From the NCBI GenBank assembly GCA_002424045.1, contig DIPH01000024.1:21602-36324 (forward strand): DNA of 14,723 nucleotides, given 5' to 3'. The notes below the pieces were generated by a model. The model saw nothing but the letters and a program-made list of their open reading frames with translations, was not told where the DNA came from and made no database searches. Below, one piece after another: positions 1 through 7,385 of this stretch (position 1 is the stretch's first letter; the number at the start of each line of letters is the position of its first letter). This DNA comes from Firmicutes bacterium UBA5493 (lineage in GTDB: Bacteria; Bacillota; Limnochordia; Darwinibacteriales; Darwinibacteriaceae). The translations under genes were made by a program, and so were the position numbers.

Positions 1-480
1 AGAGCGCTGCACAACTGTGCCCGGAACAATGTGAACCCGCGTCTTTATAGGAACCCTGTCGTACAATTCCTCAACATCTGCTTTACTCATGCGGACACAA
101 CCGGCGGAAGCATGTTTTCCGATTGAGTCTGGTTCATTGGTACCATGAATACCATACCTTGTACCATCCTCATCACCGGGAACTTCCAAGCCCATCCAGC
201 GTGTTCCGAAAACACTCTCGGCTCCTAAGCCAGCATCATTGGCGATCTTGATAATGATGCGAAAATCTCCTTCCGGTGTCAAATCCGGTTCGCGTCCTGT
301 GGCCACGGGGTAATGTCTCTCGAATTTGCCATTGCTGTAGTAGTACAGTCTATTCATGGCTTTGTTGATGACGATGGAATGCCCCGAACTTGGAGGGGCT
401 GGCGGCACCAAGAATGGATAGGCGACAATCGCCATGAGCAGAAGTAACAACAACCCACTGATTCGTTTAATCAACCGCAT
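1..480 (-). CDS. L,D-transpeptidase (YkuD family), 3' end cut by window edge
   Basis: This is a probable peptidoglycan L,D-transpeptidase, which forms 3-3 cross-links or attaches groups to the cell wall outside the membrane. Reading from the ATG at 480 there are 160 codons open to the left edge, so the C-terminus is missing. Residues about 6-25 form a hydrophobic signal anchor (a run of Leu, then AIVAYPF), followed by a Pro-rich stretch. The YkuD domain starts near residue 34 (VINKAMNRLYYYSNGKF). The catalytic signature HGT-x6-IG-x3-SAGCVRM is complete, with His112 and the nucleophile Cys128 at the family's normal spacing of 16. The domain appears to end at RVHIVPG, so little of the core is lost. 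The start is supported by GGGAG about 8 nt upstream. It is transcribed away from the neighbouring pseudogene. Substrate is inferred from the family only. Confidence 0.9.
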   Translation of the reverse strand, partial: MRLIKRISGLLLLLLMAIVAYPFLVPPAPPSSGHSIVINKAMNRLYYYSNGKFERHYPVATGREPDLTPEGDFRIIIKIANDAGLGAESVFGTRWMGLEVPGDEDGTRYGIHGTNEPDSIGKHASAGCVRMSKADVEELYDRVPIKTRVHIVPGTVVQRS

Positions 481-569
481 TGATTCAGCTCCCTTTGCAC
501 CCTATTGTTGCCGAGAGGAAGAGGATTATTCGCGAACATGTTCAATTGTGGTGACAAGGGGTGATGACC

Positions 570-801
570 ATGGAAGCTTTTGCTGACTATTTGGCAGGCA
601 TCAAAGAACCAGAACATCGATTGCGCCTGACAGAGGTGTTAGATTGGGTGGCCAAAAGCTATCTAGATTTAGAGGGAAGAATCGCCTGGAGCCAGCCCAT
701 GTTTACCCATCATGCAGATTGAAAAGGCAGGCTACGATCACACCCGGGAGATATTCCGCATCAAATGGACTAGCCCGGTGGATTATGATCTACTCCAGTA
801 A
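570..801 (+). pseudogene. Decayed YdhG/DUF1801 family gene (internal deletion with frameshift)
   Basis: Two ORF pieces in different frames together resemble a small YdhG-like (DUF1801, frataxin-like fold) protein. The first, 570-722, begins MEAFADYLAGIKEPEHRLRL and runs to RIAWSQPMFTHHAD, then stops. It has a good ribosome site (AAGGGGTG, about 6 nt before the ATG). The second, readable from 712 in the +1 frame, gives QIEKAGYDHTREIFRIKW, then TSPVDYDLLQ and a stop at 799-801. From memory, intact relatives of about 120 residues carry roughly 30 residues between MFT.H and the AGYDHT block, and a dozen or more after DYDLL. Both are missing here, so I infer an internal deletion with frameshift plus loss of the C-terminus. 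Conservation on both sides of the break points to fairly recent decay. A sequencing error alone would not explain the missing middle. Confidence 0.75.
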
Positions 802-803
802 GG

Positions 804-830
804 CGGGTCGAAGGGGCCCGCTTTTTTGTT
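804..830 (+). terminator. Intrinsic terminator after the DUF1801 remnant
   Basis: GCGGGTC (804-810) pairs with GGCCCGC (815-821) through one G-T wobble around the tetraloop AAGG, followed at once by six T residues (822-827). It begins three bases after the last stop of the pseudogene and insulates the phosphate operon promoter from upstream reading. Confidence 0.85.
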
Positions 831-849
831 TTCCTACAGTGGATAACAC

Positions 850-903
850 TTTACATACACTTGATGTTCGGAGGTAGTGACCTTTACACACTCCCTTTAT
901 ACT
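850..903 (+). promoter_or_regulatory. Candidate Pho box and promoter of the pst-pho operon
   Basis: TTTACA occurs at 850-855 and again at 883-888, exactly 33 bp apart. Position 861 between them holds TTGATG, a partial match on the same 11-bp phase. The position at 872 (AGGTAG) does not match. This resembles the Bacillus subtilis PhoP site, repeats of TT(A/T/C)A(C/T)A separated by about 5 bp. A -10-like TATACT lies at 898-903 with no good -35 at the expected place, as is usual for activator-dependent Pho promoters. If transcription starts near 910, the repeats cover about -60 to -22. The site is inferred from pattern and context. Confidence 0.5.
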
Positions 904-943
904 AAAGCTGAAGTTACCAAAGTATAGGGAGGAAATATTCTAG

Positions 944-1783
944 ATGAAGAAATCTCTTATCGTTCTGTTAGTTGGAGTTTTAGTAGCCTGTGTAGCTAGG
1001 GTGGGCATGGCATTTGATGCAGGTCGCGACATCAACGTCATTTCTCGTGAAGCGGGTTCTGGTACCCGAGGTGCTTTTATTGAGCTTATGGGAATCGAAG
1101 CAAAGACCGATGAAGGCACAATTGACCGCACAACCGTAGAAGCCATCATCGCCAATGGCACAGATGTTGTACTGGCTTCTGTAGCGAATAACCCTTACGC
1201 TATCGGATACATCTCTATGGGTTCTTTGGACGAGCGCGTAAAGGCCCTTAAGGTTGATGGCGTAACACCAACGCAAGAGAATATTGCTGATGGAGCATAC
1301 AAAGTCGCTCGTCCCTTTAACATTGCTTACAAAGAGCTGAGCATTGTTGCCCAAGATTTTGTGGACTTCATCATGAGTGCCCAAGGACAGAAAATCGTAT
1401 CTGGTAGCTACATTCCAGTAGTTGAAGCCGAGTCTTTCACCACCAACAGACCATCTGGTCGCATCGTTGTTGCCGGTTCCACTTCGGTATCACCTCTCAT
1501 GGAAAAACTACAAGAAGCGTATGCTAAGCTTAACCCAAATGCAACAATTGAAATCCAGTCTAGTGGCTCAACTGCCGGCATGCTCGGTGCTATTGAAGGC
1601 ACCTGTGACATCGGAATGGCCAGCCGCGAACTGAGCGATGCCGAAAAAGAACAGCTCACTTACCTGGTTATGGCCCAAGACGGCATCGCAGTTATCGTAA
1701 ATAACGACAACCCTGTCGACAATGTAACCTCTGACCAACTTAGAGATATCTACGTTGGTGATGTGACTCGCTGGTCGCTCTAA
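944..1783 (+). CDS. pstS: Phosphate-binding protein PstS, circularly permuted order
   Basis: This is the extracytoplasmic phosphate-binding component of the Pst importer. The 279 residues start with a secretion signal (MKK, then a hydrophobic core to about residue 18). LVAC16 could be a lipobox; GMA23 could instead be a signal peptidase I site. The unusual point is domain order. Residues 30-148 match what is normally the C-terminal half: VISREAGSGTR (phosphate-binding Arg35, Ser39, Gly40, Thr41), then NPYAIGYISMGS, VKALKVDGV, ARPFNIAYK and FIMSAQGQKIV. Residues 171-279 match what is normally the N-terminal half: VVAGSTSVSPLMEKL, SSGSTAGM, IGMASRELSD, DGIAVIVNNDNP and DQLRDIYVGDVTRW. The chain ends at RWSL, where ordinary PstS continues. 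Start: GGAGG 11 nt upstream. It is first in the operon, under a Pho-box-like promoter. Confidence 0.9.
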   Translation: MKKSLIVLLVGVLVACVARVGMAFDAGRDINVISREAGSGTRGAFIELMGIEAKTDEGTIDRTTVEAIIANGTDVVLASVANNPYAIGYISMGSLDERVKALKVDGVTPTQENIADGAYKVARPFNIAYKELSIVAQDFVDFIMSAQGQKIVSGSYIPVVEAESFTTNRPSGRIVVAGSTSVSPLMEKLQEAYAKLNPNATIEIQSSGSTAGMLGAIEGTCDIGMASRELSDAEKEQLTYLVMAQDGIAVIVNNDNPVDNVTSDQLRDIYVGDVTRWSL

Positions 1784-1822
1784 AGTTTCACTAGACTGCA
1801 ATTCAGTATGGGGAGAGAATCG

Positions 1823-2686
1823 ATGACAATGCAAGTAGAGAAATTGATGCATGCTGTGTTCTTCATAGCAGCCCTAGTATCAATTATTGCCGTAGCCCTG
1901 ATCTGTATCTTCTTATTTGCCAATGGAATCCCAGCGATGCGGGAGATTGGGTTCCTCGATTTTCTCCTCGGTCAAAGGTGGGCGCCTATGAACTCCCCAC
2001 CATCATTTGGGATTTTCCCGATGATTGTGGGTAGTATCTATGTTACGGCAGGTGCTATCATCATTGGAGTTCCTGTTGGCGTCCTAACGGCCATTTTCTT
2101 AGCCAAGTATTGTCCTGCTAAACTGTATCGGGTAGTAAAACCCGCAATTCAGCTCCTGGCAGGAATTCCGTCTGTTGTTTATGGCTTTTTCGGTTTAATG
2201 GTTATTGTTCCATTTATTCGCACTTATCTTGGGGGCTCAGGGTACAGTATTTTGTCTGCTTCAATTTTGCTGGGAATCATGATTTTGCCCACCATTATCG
2301 GGGTTAGTGAATCGGCTATCCGCGCTGTACCTAGGGAATATTATGAAGGTGCAGTGGCCCTTGGGGCAACCCACGAAAGGGCCGTGTTTGCAACCGTCGT
2401 CCCTGCAGCCACATCTGGGATTCTGGCCTCCATCATTCTAGGGGTGGGACGTGCCATTGGTGAAACCATGGCTGTGGTTATGGTCGCGGGGAATCAGGCT
2501 AGAGTGCCTTCGAGCATTCTGCAAGGGGTACGGACGATGACAACAAATGTAGTCTTGGAGATGGGCTACGCCTATGGACTGCACCGAGGATCCTTGATCG
2601 CTACGGGCGTCATTCTATTCGTTTTCATTCTCATGATTAACCTCCTATTTTCTGTGTTGAAGAGGAGGACCAACTATGGGAGCTAG
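1823..2686 (+). CDS. pstC: Phosphate ABC transporter permease PstC
   Basis: This is an inner-membrane permease subunit that pairs with PstA to form the phosphate channel. I take the ATG at 1823 (287 residues, MTMQVEKLMHAVFF) because GGGGAGAG at 1810-1817 sits about 6 nt before it. The in-frame ATG at 1808 has no ribosome site and would itself overlap this one. Hydrophobic segments follow a PstC pattern: an N-terminal helix, a periplasmic stretch with LLGQRWAPMNSPPSFG, then five more helices. PSVVYGFFGL and the cytoplasmic EAA-type loop (EGAVALGATHERAVFATVVPAA, from about residue 170) are clear family marks, as is GRAIGETMAV after it. Its last 11 bases overlap pstA, suggesting translational coupling. 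Confidence 0.95.
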   Translation: MTMQVEKLMHAVFFIAALVSIIAVALICIFLFANGIPAMREIGFLDFLLGQRWAPMNSPPSFGIFPMIVGSIYVTAGAIIIGVPVGVLTAIFLAKYCPAKLYRVVKPAIQLLAGIPSVVYGFFGLMVIVPFIRTYLGGSGYSILSASILLGIMILPTIIGVSESAIRAVPREYYEGAVALGATHERAVFATVVPAATSGILASIILGVGRAIGETMAVVMVAGNQARVPSSILQGVRTMTTNVVLEMGYAYGLHRGSLIATGVILFVFILMINLLFSVLKRRTNYGS

Positions 2687-3533
2687 ACTCAAATTCTCAA
2701 TTGAAACAGCTAGGCGCTATCCCCTCTCATTCGTATTAAAAGTCTTGGTGGTTGGATCTGCTCTGCTTACACTCGGCGCCCTTTTTTTTCTCTTGGCTTA
2801 CATTATTGTCAATGGTGTGCCTCATCTCAAACCATCTCTGTTTGCTTGGAAGTATAACACCAAGAACGTTTCCTTAGTGCCTGCTCTCCTTAATACCCTG
2901 ATCATTGTCGGAATTCCACTCATTGTGACCGTTCCGTTGGGGGTGTTTTCTGCTATCTATCTGTGTGAGTATGCCAAGAAGGGAAGTAAAGTGGTAGAGG
3001 TGGTGCGCATTACCGCAGAGACGCTTTCGGGCATTCCTTCCATCGTCTATGGATTATTCGGCCTGCTTTTCTTCGTGATCTACTTGCGCTGGGGATATTC
3101 CATACTAGCTGGTTCTATGACTCTGTCCATTATGATTTTACCGCTGATTATGCGTACGGCGGAAGAAGCACTCCTGTCTATCCCCACAAGTCTCCGTGAA
3201 GCGAGTTTTGCCCTGGGAGCCGGCAAGCTGAGAACCGTCTTTCGTATCGTCTTGCCCGCTGCTATCCCCGGAATACTCTCTGGCGTTATTTTGGGAATTG
3301 GACGAATCGTTGGGGAGACCGCAGCCCTCATTTACACCGCCGGAACCGTGCCTAGAATCCCCGGCAGTGTCTTCTCTTCAGGGCGAACGTTGGCCATTCA
3401 TCTATACACCCTATCATCTGAAGGGTTTCATACTAACGAGGCCTTTGCCACCGCCGTTGTGCTCTTGATCATTGTATTACTCATCAATGCATTATCAGCG
3501 GGCTTGGCCAGACGTTTAGGAGGGGGTAACTGA
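2676..3533 (+). CDS. pstA: Phosphate ABC transporter permease PstA
   Basis: This is the second membrane subunit of the phosphate importer, 285 residues. The ATG lies inside the end of pstC and has AGGAGG at 2663-2668, 7 nt upstream. The N-terminal helix (about residues 18-45) is followed by an extracytoplasmic stretch, LKPSLFAWKYNTKNVSLVPA, and then the transport core. SGIPSIVYGLFGL parallels the same motif in PstC. The EAA loop (REASFALGAGKLRTVFRIVL, about residues 173-192) should contact PstB, and GRIVGETAALIYTAG follows. The stop is one base before the pstB start. Length and motif order are normal for PstA. Confidence 0.95.
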   Translation: MGARLKFSIETARRYPLSFVLKVLVVGSALLTLGALFFLLAYIIVNGVPHLKPSLFAWKYNTKNVSLVPALLNTLIIVGIPLIVTVPLGVFSAIYLCEYAKKGSKVVEVVRITAETLSGIPSIVYGLFGLLFFVIYLRWGYSILAGSMTLSIMILPLIMRTAEEALLSIPTSLREASFALGAGKLRTVFRIVLPAAIPGILSGVILGIGRIVGETAALIYTAGTVPRIPGSVFSSGRTLAIHLYTLSSEGFHTNEAFATAVVLLIIVLLINALSAGLARRLGGGN

Positions 3534-3534
3534 T

Positions 3535-4281
3535 ATGGATAAAATGATGGTTAAGAATCTGGATTTGTATTATGGTGATTTTCAGGCTCTAGATGATGTG
3601 AACCTGGCGATTCCTGAAAACCAGATCACCGCTTTTATTGGGCCGTCAGGATGCGGGAAGTCTACCATGATTAAGACCCTCAATAGGATGAATGATCTTA
3701 TTGAGGGTTGCAAGATAGAAGGAGAAGTGCTCCTAGATGGCAAAAGCATCCAAGAGCTCGACGTCAATACTCTTCGCAAGCGCGTGGGCATGGTTTTCCA
3801 AAAACCCAATCCGTTTCCCATGTCGGTGTATGATAATATTGCATACGGACCGCGTACCCATGGTGTGCGCAGCAAAGCAAAGCTTGATGATATCGTGGAA
3901 AAGTCCCTCATGGATGCTGCGATTTGGGATGAACTCAAGGATCGCTTAAAGAAAAGCGCGCTAGGGCTTTCCGGTGGGCAGCAGCAAAGGATCTGTATTG
4001 CTAGGGCACTTGCTATTCAGCCAGAGGTTTTGCTAATGGATGAGCCAACATCGGCTTTGGATCCCATTTCTACAGCGAAGATTGAGGAATTGGTCTCAAC
4101 ACTCAAAAAAGAGTATACGATTGTGATCGTGACCCATAACATGCAGCAAGCGGTGAGGATCTCGGACCAGACAGCCTTTTTCTTGCATGGTCAAATCGTA
4201 GAACATGGAACTACGGCACAATTTTTTTCCATTCCCCAAGATAAGCGCACCGAAGATTATATAACGGGGAGGTTTGGTTAA
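3535..4281 (+). CDS. pstB: Phosphate ABC transporter ATP-binding protein PstB
   Basis: This ATPase powers phosphate import at the cytoplasmic face of PstC/PstA. The 248 residues hold a full set of ABC motifs: Walker A GPSGCGKST (36-44), Q-loop Gln89 in VFQKPNPFPMS (the PNPFPMS run is characteristic of PstB), signature LSGGQ (145-149), Walker B LLMDEPTSALD with Asp169 and Glu170, and the switch His201 in VTHNM. The C-terminal EHGTTAQFFSIPQDKRTEDYITGRFG is also typical of PstB. The start follows the pstA stop by one base and has AGGAGGGGG upstream. The final TAA shares its last base with the phoU ATG. Confidence 0.97.
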   Translation: MDKMMVKNLDLYYGDFQALDDVNLAIPENQITAFIGPSGCGKSTMIKTLNRMNDLIEGCKIEGEVLLDGKSIQELDVNTLRKRVGMVFQKPNPFPMSVYDNIAYGPRTHGVRSKAKLDDIVEKSLMDAAIWDELKDRLKKSALGLSGGQQQRICIARALAIQPEVLLMDEPTSALDPISTAKIEELVSTLKKEYTIVIVTHNMQQAVRISDQTAFFLHGQIVEHGTTAQFFSIPQDKRTEDYITGRFG

Positions 4282-4931
4282 TGCGCAAAGGTTTTGATGC
4301 ACAACTCGAGCAACTCAAAAACGAGATGATTGTCATGGGTTCGCTCATCGAAACGTCCATCGCCATGGCTATAAAGGCCCTAATCGAGCAGAACAAGGAA
4401 CAGGCCCAAAAAACGATTGCGTTTGATGAACAGATTAACCAAAAGGAAAAGGACATCGAGGCACTCTGCTTAAAATTAATTTTGCAGCAGCAGCCGGTGG
4501 CCAAGGATCTAAGAACCGTTTCAGCTGCCCTAAAGATGATTACGGATATGGAACGCATTGGCGATCAAGCGGCGGATATTTCAGAAATTGCCTTGCTCTT
4601 GGCCGATAGTCCCTATATCAAGAAATTAGAGCATATTAGTCTCATGGCTGAAGAGACGGCGAAGATGGTGACAAACGCCGTGGATGCCTACGTTCAAAGG
4701 AACTTGGTGAAGGCTCGAAATGTCATTGATGCCGATGATATTGTGGATAGTTATTTCGATGCTGTAAAGGACGATCTGATTGGAATGATCTCTAAGGACG
4801 TGAGAAATGGTAGCCAGGCCATGGACTTACTCATGATTGCCAAGTACTTTGAGCGCATTGGCGATCATGCTGTAAATATCGCCGAATGGGTGGAGTTTTC
4901 TATTACGGGAGTTCATCGACAGAGTCTGTAG
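4281..4931 (+). CDS. phoU: Phosphate signalling regulator PhoU
   Basis: PhoU is a cytoplasmic all-helical protein that conveys the state of PstSCAB to the sensor kinase and restrains phosphate uptake. The protein has 216 residues, normal length. It shows the two-fold repeat of the family, with metal-binding ERxxDxxxN/D signatures in each half: MERIGDQAADISE (about residues 91-103) and FERIGDHAVNIAEW (about residues 191-204). The repeat is visible in DNA as near-identical 20-mers near 4552 and 4850. The ATG overlaps the pstB stop by one base and GGGGAGG at 4266-4272 provides the ribosome site inside pstB, so synthesis is probably coupled to the ATPase. Confidence 0.96.
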   Translation: MRKGFDAQLEQLKNEMIVMGSLIETSIAMAIKALIEQNKEQAQKTIAFDEQINQKEKDIEALCLKLILQQQPVAKDLRTVSAALKMITDMERIGDQAADISEIALLLADSPYIKKLEHISLMAEETAKMVTNAVDAYVQRNLVKARNVIDADDIVDSYFDAVKDDLIGMISKDVRNGSQAMDLLMIAKYFERIGDHAVNIAEWVEFSITGVHRQSL

Positions 4932-4949
4932 TCTTAAGGTGGTGGAATA

Positions 4950-5639
4950 ATGAGTCTGATTTACTATGTTGAAGATGATGAAGCAATTCGCCAAGCTGTA
5001 GTGTATGCCCTTAAGGCCACTGGATTTAGGGTCCAGGGTTTTGATAGCGGCGCTCAGTTTTGGCCGGTTTGGCACGAACAGAAGCCGGACTTGGTCCTTC
5101 TGGACATTATGCTTCCGGATGAGGATGGGATCCAGATTCTAAAGAAGATCCGTATTTCCCCAGAAGCAGCAAAAATGCCGGTAATTCTGATTACCGCTAA
5201 GGGGAGCGAATTTGAGAAAGTAATCGGTTTAGATAGTGGTGCCGATGATTATGTAGCCAAACCCTTTGGGGTGATGGAGCTGATTTCTAGGATCAAAGCG
5301 GTTTTGCGAAGGACATCGGATGAGGTCCAAGGCGACGAAGACCTTCTGCGAAGCGGTGGTATTACAATCAATGTGCTGCAGCATGTTGTAACCATTGACG
5401 GCGAAGAAGTGGATTTTGCCCTCAAAGAATTCGGTGTACTGCACACTCTGATGAAGAATATGGGTAGGGTATACACCCGTGATGAACTTCTTAACTTGAT
5501 CTGGGGTTATGACAGTGATATTGAGACAAGGACTGTGGACGTTCATATCGCCACGATTAGGCAGAAATTAGGCGAATACGGTAGCTGCATCAAGACTGTA
5601 CGCGGGCTTGGCTATAGGTTTGTTGAAAAAGGTGTATAG
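4950..5639 (+). CDS. phoP: Phosphate-regulon response regulator (PhoB/PhoP type, OmpR family)
   Basis: This is a two-component DNA-binding regulator of 229 residues. The receiver domain (1-120) has the acidic pair Asp9/Asp10, phospho-acceptor Asp52 in LVLLDIMLPDEDG, Thr82 in ILITAK, Tyr101 and Lys104 in DDYVAKPF. The winged-helix effector domain (about 130-229) has TRDELLNLIWGY, the recognition region TRTVDVHIATIRQKLG and the closing hairpin VRGLGYRFVEK. AAGGTGG lies upstream of the ATG, 18 bp after phoU. Because it sits between phoU and a PhoR-like kinase, the Pho assignment rests on context as well as family, and the likely targets include the TTTACA repeats before pstS. The symbol could equally be phoB. 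Confidence 0.88.
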   Translation: MSLIYYVEDDEAIRQAVVYALKATGFRVQGFDSGAQFWPVWHEQKPDLVLLDIMLPDEDGIQILKKIRISPEAAKMPVILITAKGSEFEKVIGLDSGADDYVAKPFGVMELISRIKAVLRRTSDEVQGDEDLLRSGGITINVLQHVVTIDGEEVDFALKEFGVLHTLMKNMGRVYTRDELLNLIWGYDSDIETRTVDVHIATIRQKLGEYGSCIKTVRGLGYRFVEKGV

Positions 5640-5642
5640 TCC

Positions 5643-7325
5643 ATGAAAGAGACCATATTACGTAGAATGATAGTGCTGACGCTGATCGCGGTCGTGATCT
5701 CTTCTGTTGCTTCTGTGATTGTTGTCTACGACGTTCATTTGGATAATACCAAGGCTGAGTTACTTGCTGATGCCGAATTTGTCCTTACTCTCCGTGATGA
5801 AATCCCATCGTCCTCTGACCTCATGGAATTAGGAGCTGTAAAACGCAATCAAAACACTCGAATCACAGTTGTAGGCCCTGGCGGCCGCGTGCTCTATGAC
5901 AACTGGGCAAATGTCGTAGAAATGGAAAATCACAGCGATCGCGAAGAGATCAAAGTAGCCTTTGAACAAGGCAAAGCGGAGAGCCAAAGGCTTTCTAACA
6001 CCTTGGGTATTAACACCTTATATTACGCGGTTTTATGGGATGATGGCAATGTCATACGTTTTGCCAAAGAAACAGAAAGTTTTCTCTCTACACTTTATAG
6101 GCTGTTATCCTTGATCATCCTGCTCATCGTGGCCGTCACCATCGTTGCTCTCTGGCTGGGCGAAAAAATGGCCAATTCAATCATTACGCCCATCAATAAC
6201 CTCGACCTAGATGATCCCTTGGGTAATGATGTATATGCGGAGTTGTCGCCGCTTCTATTGAGAATCAGTCGACAAAACAAGGACATCAAAAGGCAAGTGG
6301 CCCAACTGGAAAAGCAGCAGGAGAGATTTCAGACTATTACAACGCATATGGTGGAAGGCCTGATCCTTCTCGATGACTACGCCAGGATTGTTTATATGAA
6401 TCCGAGCGCCTTCCGTATTTTGGGAAGCCCGGGGAGTGGGATCTCCGAGTTTGTGGGGAAGAGCCTGTTGACTTTTAATCGGGATCTTGACGTTCGAAAA
6501 GTGGTAGAGCAGGGGATAAATGGGAAAACCGACGAGACCATGCTGACTATCGATGACCAACATTACCAGCTCCTGGTCAGTCCCGTTTCGGGAGAAGACG
6601 AAGAGACTCACGGTGTGATCATCATCGTAGTCAATGTTACCCAGAAATATGAGATCGAGCGCATGCGCAAGGAGTTTTCTGGTAATGTATCCCACGAATT
6701 AAGGACCCCGTTGACGGCCATATCCAGCTATGCCGAACTCTTGAAAAACGATATGGTTCAGCCGGAAGATGTAGGTGAGTTTGCAGAAAGGATCTACTAT
6801 GAAGCTAAGCGTATGACTGCCTTAGTGGATGACATCTTGAAGCTATCTCGTTTGGACGAACGTGTGGACATTGCTCCGCAAAACAACGTGGACCTACGAA
6901 TTCTTGCTGAGGAGGTGGCAGAGAGCCTGCGTCCCTTGGCTGAAGCAAGGAATGTGGAGCTTGTGGTAACTGGTGAAACGGCTACAGTCATGGGTGATGC
7001 CGGAATGCTCTTTGAAATGATCTACAATCTTTGTGACAATGCCATTAAGTATAACCGGGACACGGGCGGAAGAGTGGAAGTAAACTGCAGAAGCGAAGAG
7101 GATCGAGTTTTACTTCAGGTTTCCGATAATGGGAAAGGGATTGCTAAGGAACACCAAGGACGCGTTTTTGAACGTTTTTACCGAGTGGACAAGAGCCACT
7201 CCCGTAAAACTGGTGGAACGGGTTTAGGATTGTCTATCGTAAAGAATGTTGCGGCGTACCATGGCGCAACTGTGAAACTTGAAAGTGCGGAGAATGCAGG
7301 AACCAAAATAGAGGTTGAATTCTAG
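5643..7325 (+). CDS. phoR: Membrane sensor histidine kinase (PhoR type)
   Basis: This is the kinase partner of the preceding regulator, starting 3 bp after its stop with AAAGGTG about 8 nt upstream. In 560 residues: helix 1 at about 9-29; an extracytoplasmic sensor stretch of about 120 residues (RITVVGPGGRVLYDN, MENHSDREEIKVA, TLYYAVLWDDGNVIRFA) resembling the PDC-like input of Bacillus/clostridial PhoR; helix 2 at about 154-173; a short linker with a charged coiled-coil-like QLEKQQERFQTI; a PAS domain (about 232-335, GLILLDDYARIVYMNPSAF); HisKA with the phospho-acceptor His351 in VSHELRTPL; and HATPase with NLCDNAIKYN, VSDNGKGI, ERFYRVDKSHSR and GTGLGLSIV. All key residues are present. The input in Pho systems usually comes from Pst and PhoU, and this gene order fits. 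An intrinsic terminator follows. Confidence 0.9.
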   Translation: MKETILRRMIVLTLIAVVISSVASVIVVYDVHLDNTKAELLADAEFVLTLRDEIPSSSDLMELGAVKRNQNTRITVVGPGGRVLYDNWANVVEMENHSDREEIKVAFEQGKAESQRLSNTLGINTLYYAVLWDDGNVIRFAKETESFLSTLYRLLSLIILLIVAVTIVALWLGEKMANSIITPINNLDLDDPLGNDVYAELSPLLLRISRQNKDIKRQVAQLEKQQERFQTITTHMVEGLILLDDYARIVYMNPSAFRILGSPGSGISEFVGKSLLTFNRDLDVRKVVEQGINGKTDETMLTIDDQHYQLLVSPVSGEDEETHGVIIIVVNVTQKYEIERMRKEFSGNVSHELRTPLTAISSYAELLKNDMVQPEDVGEFAERIYYEAKRMTALVDDILKLSRLDERVDIAPQNNVDLRILAEEVAESLRPLAEARNVELVVTGETATVMGDAGMLFEMIYNLCDNAIKYNRDTGGRVEVNCRSEEDRVLLQVSDNGKGIAKEHQGRVFERFYRVDKSHSRKTGGTGLGLSIVKNVAAYHGATVKLESAENAGTKIEVEF

Positions 7326-7346
7326 CTCTCATAGTAGTTTTGGGAG

Positions 7347-7385
7347 AAACGTCCAGATAAATAAAAGCTGGACGTTTTTAATTAT
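7347..7385 (+). terminator. Intrinsic terminator of the pst-pho operon
   Basis: AACGTCCAG (7348-7356) pairs perfectly with CTGGACGTT (7368-7376) around an 11-nt A-rich loop. The stem runs into a T-rich tail (7375-7379 and TTAATTATTT). It lies 22 bp after the kinase stop. Confidence 0.85.

Noticed and set aside
534..543. GAACATGTTC palindrome between the divergent genes, resembling a LexA/SOS box
   Set aside because: The Gram-positive SOS box has four bases between GAAC and GTTC; here there are two. A 10-bp palindrome alone is weak and neither neighbour is a typical SOS gene.
644..877. 77-codon frame on the plus strand
   Set aside because: It crosses the pseudogene and its terminator, has no ribosome site and reads as low-quality basic/Cys sequence. 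The DUF1801 remnant in other frames explains the region.
1808..1822. Upstream in-frame ATG as the start of pstC
   Set aside because: There is no ribosome site before it, and the purine run just after it is the ribosome site of the ATG at 1823.
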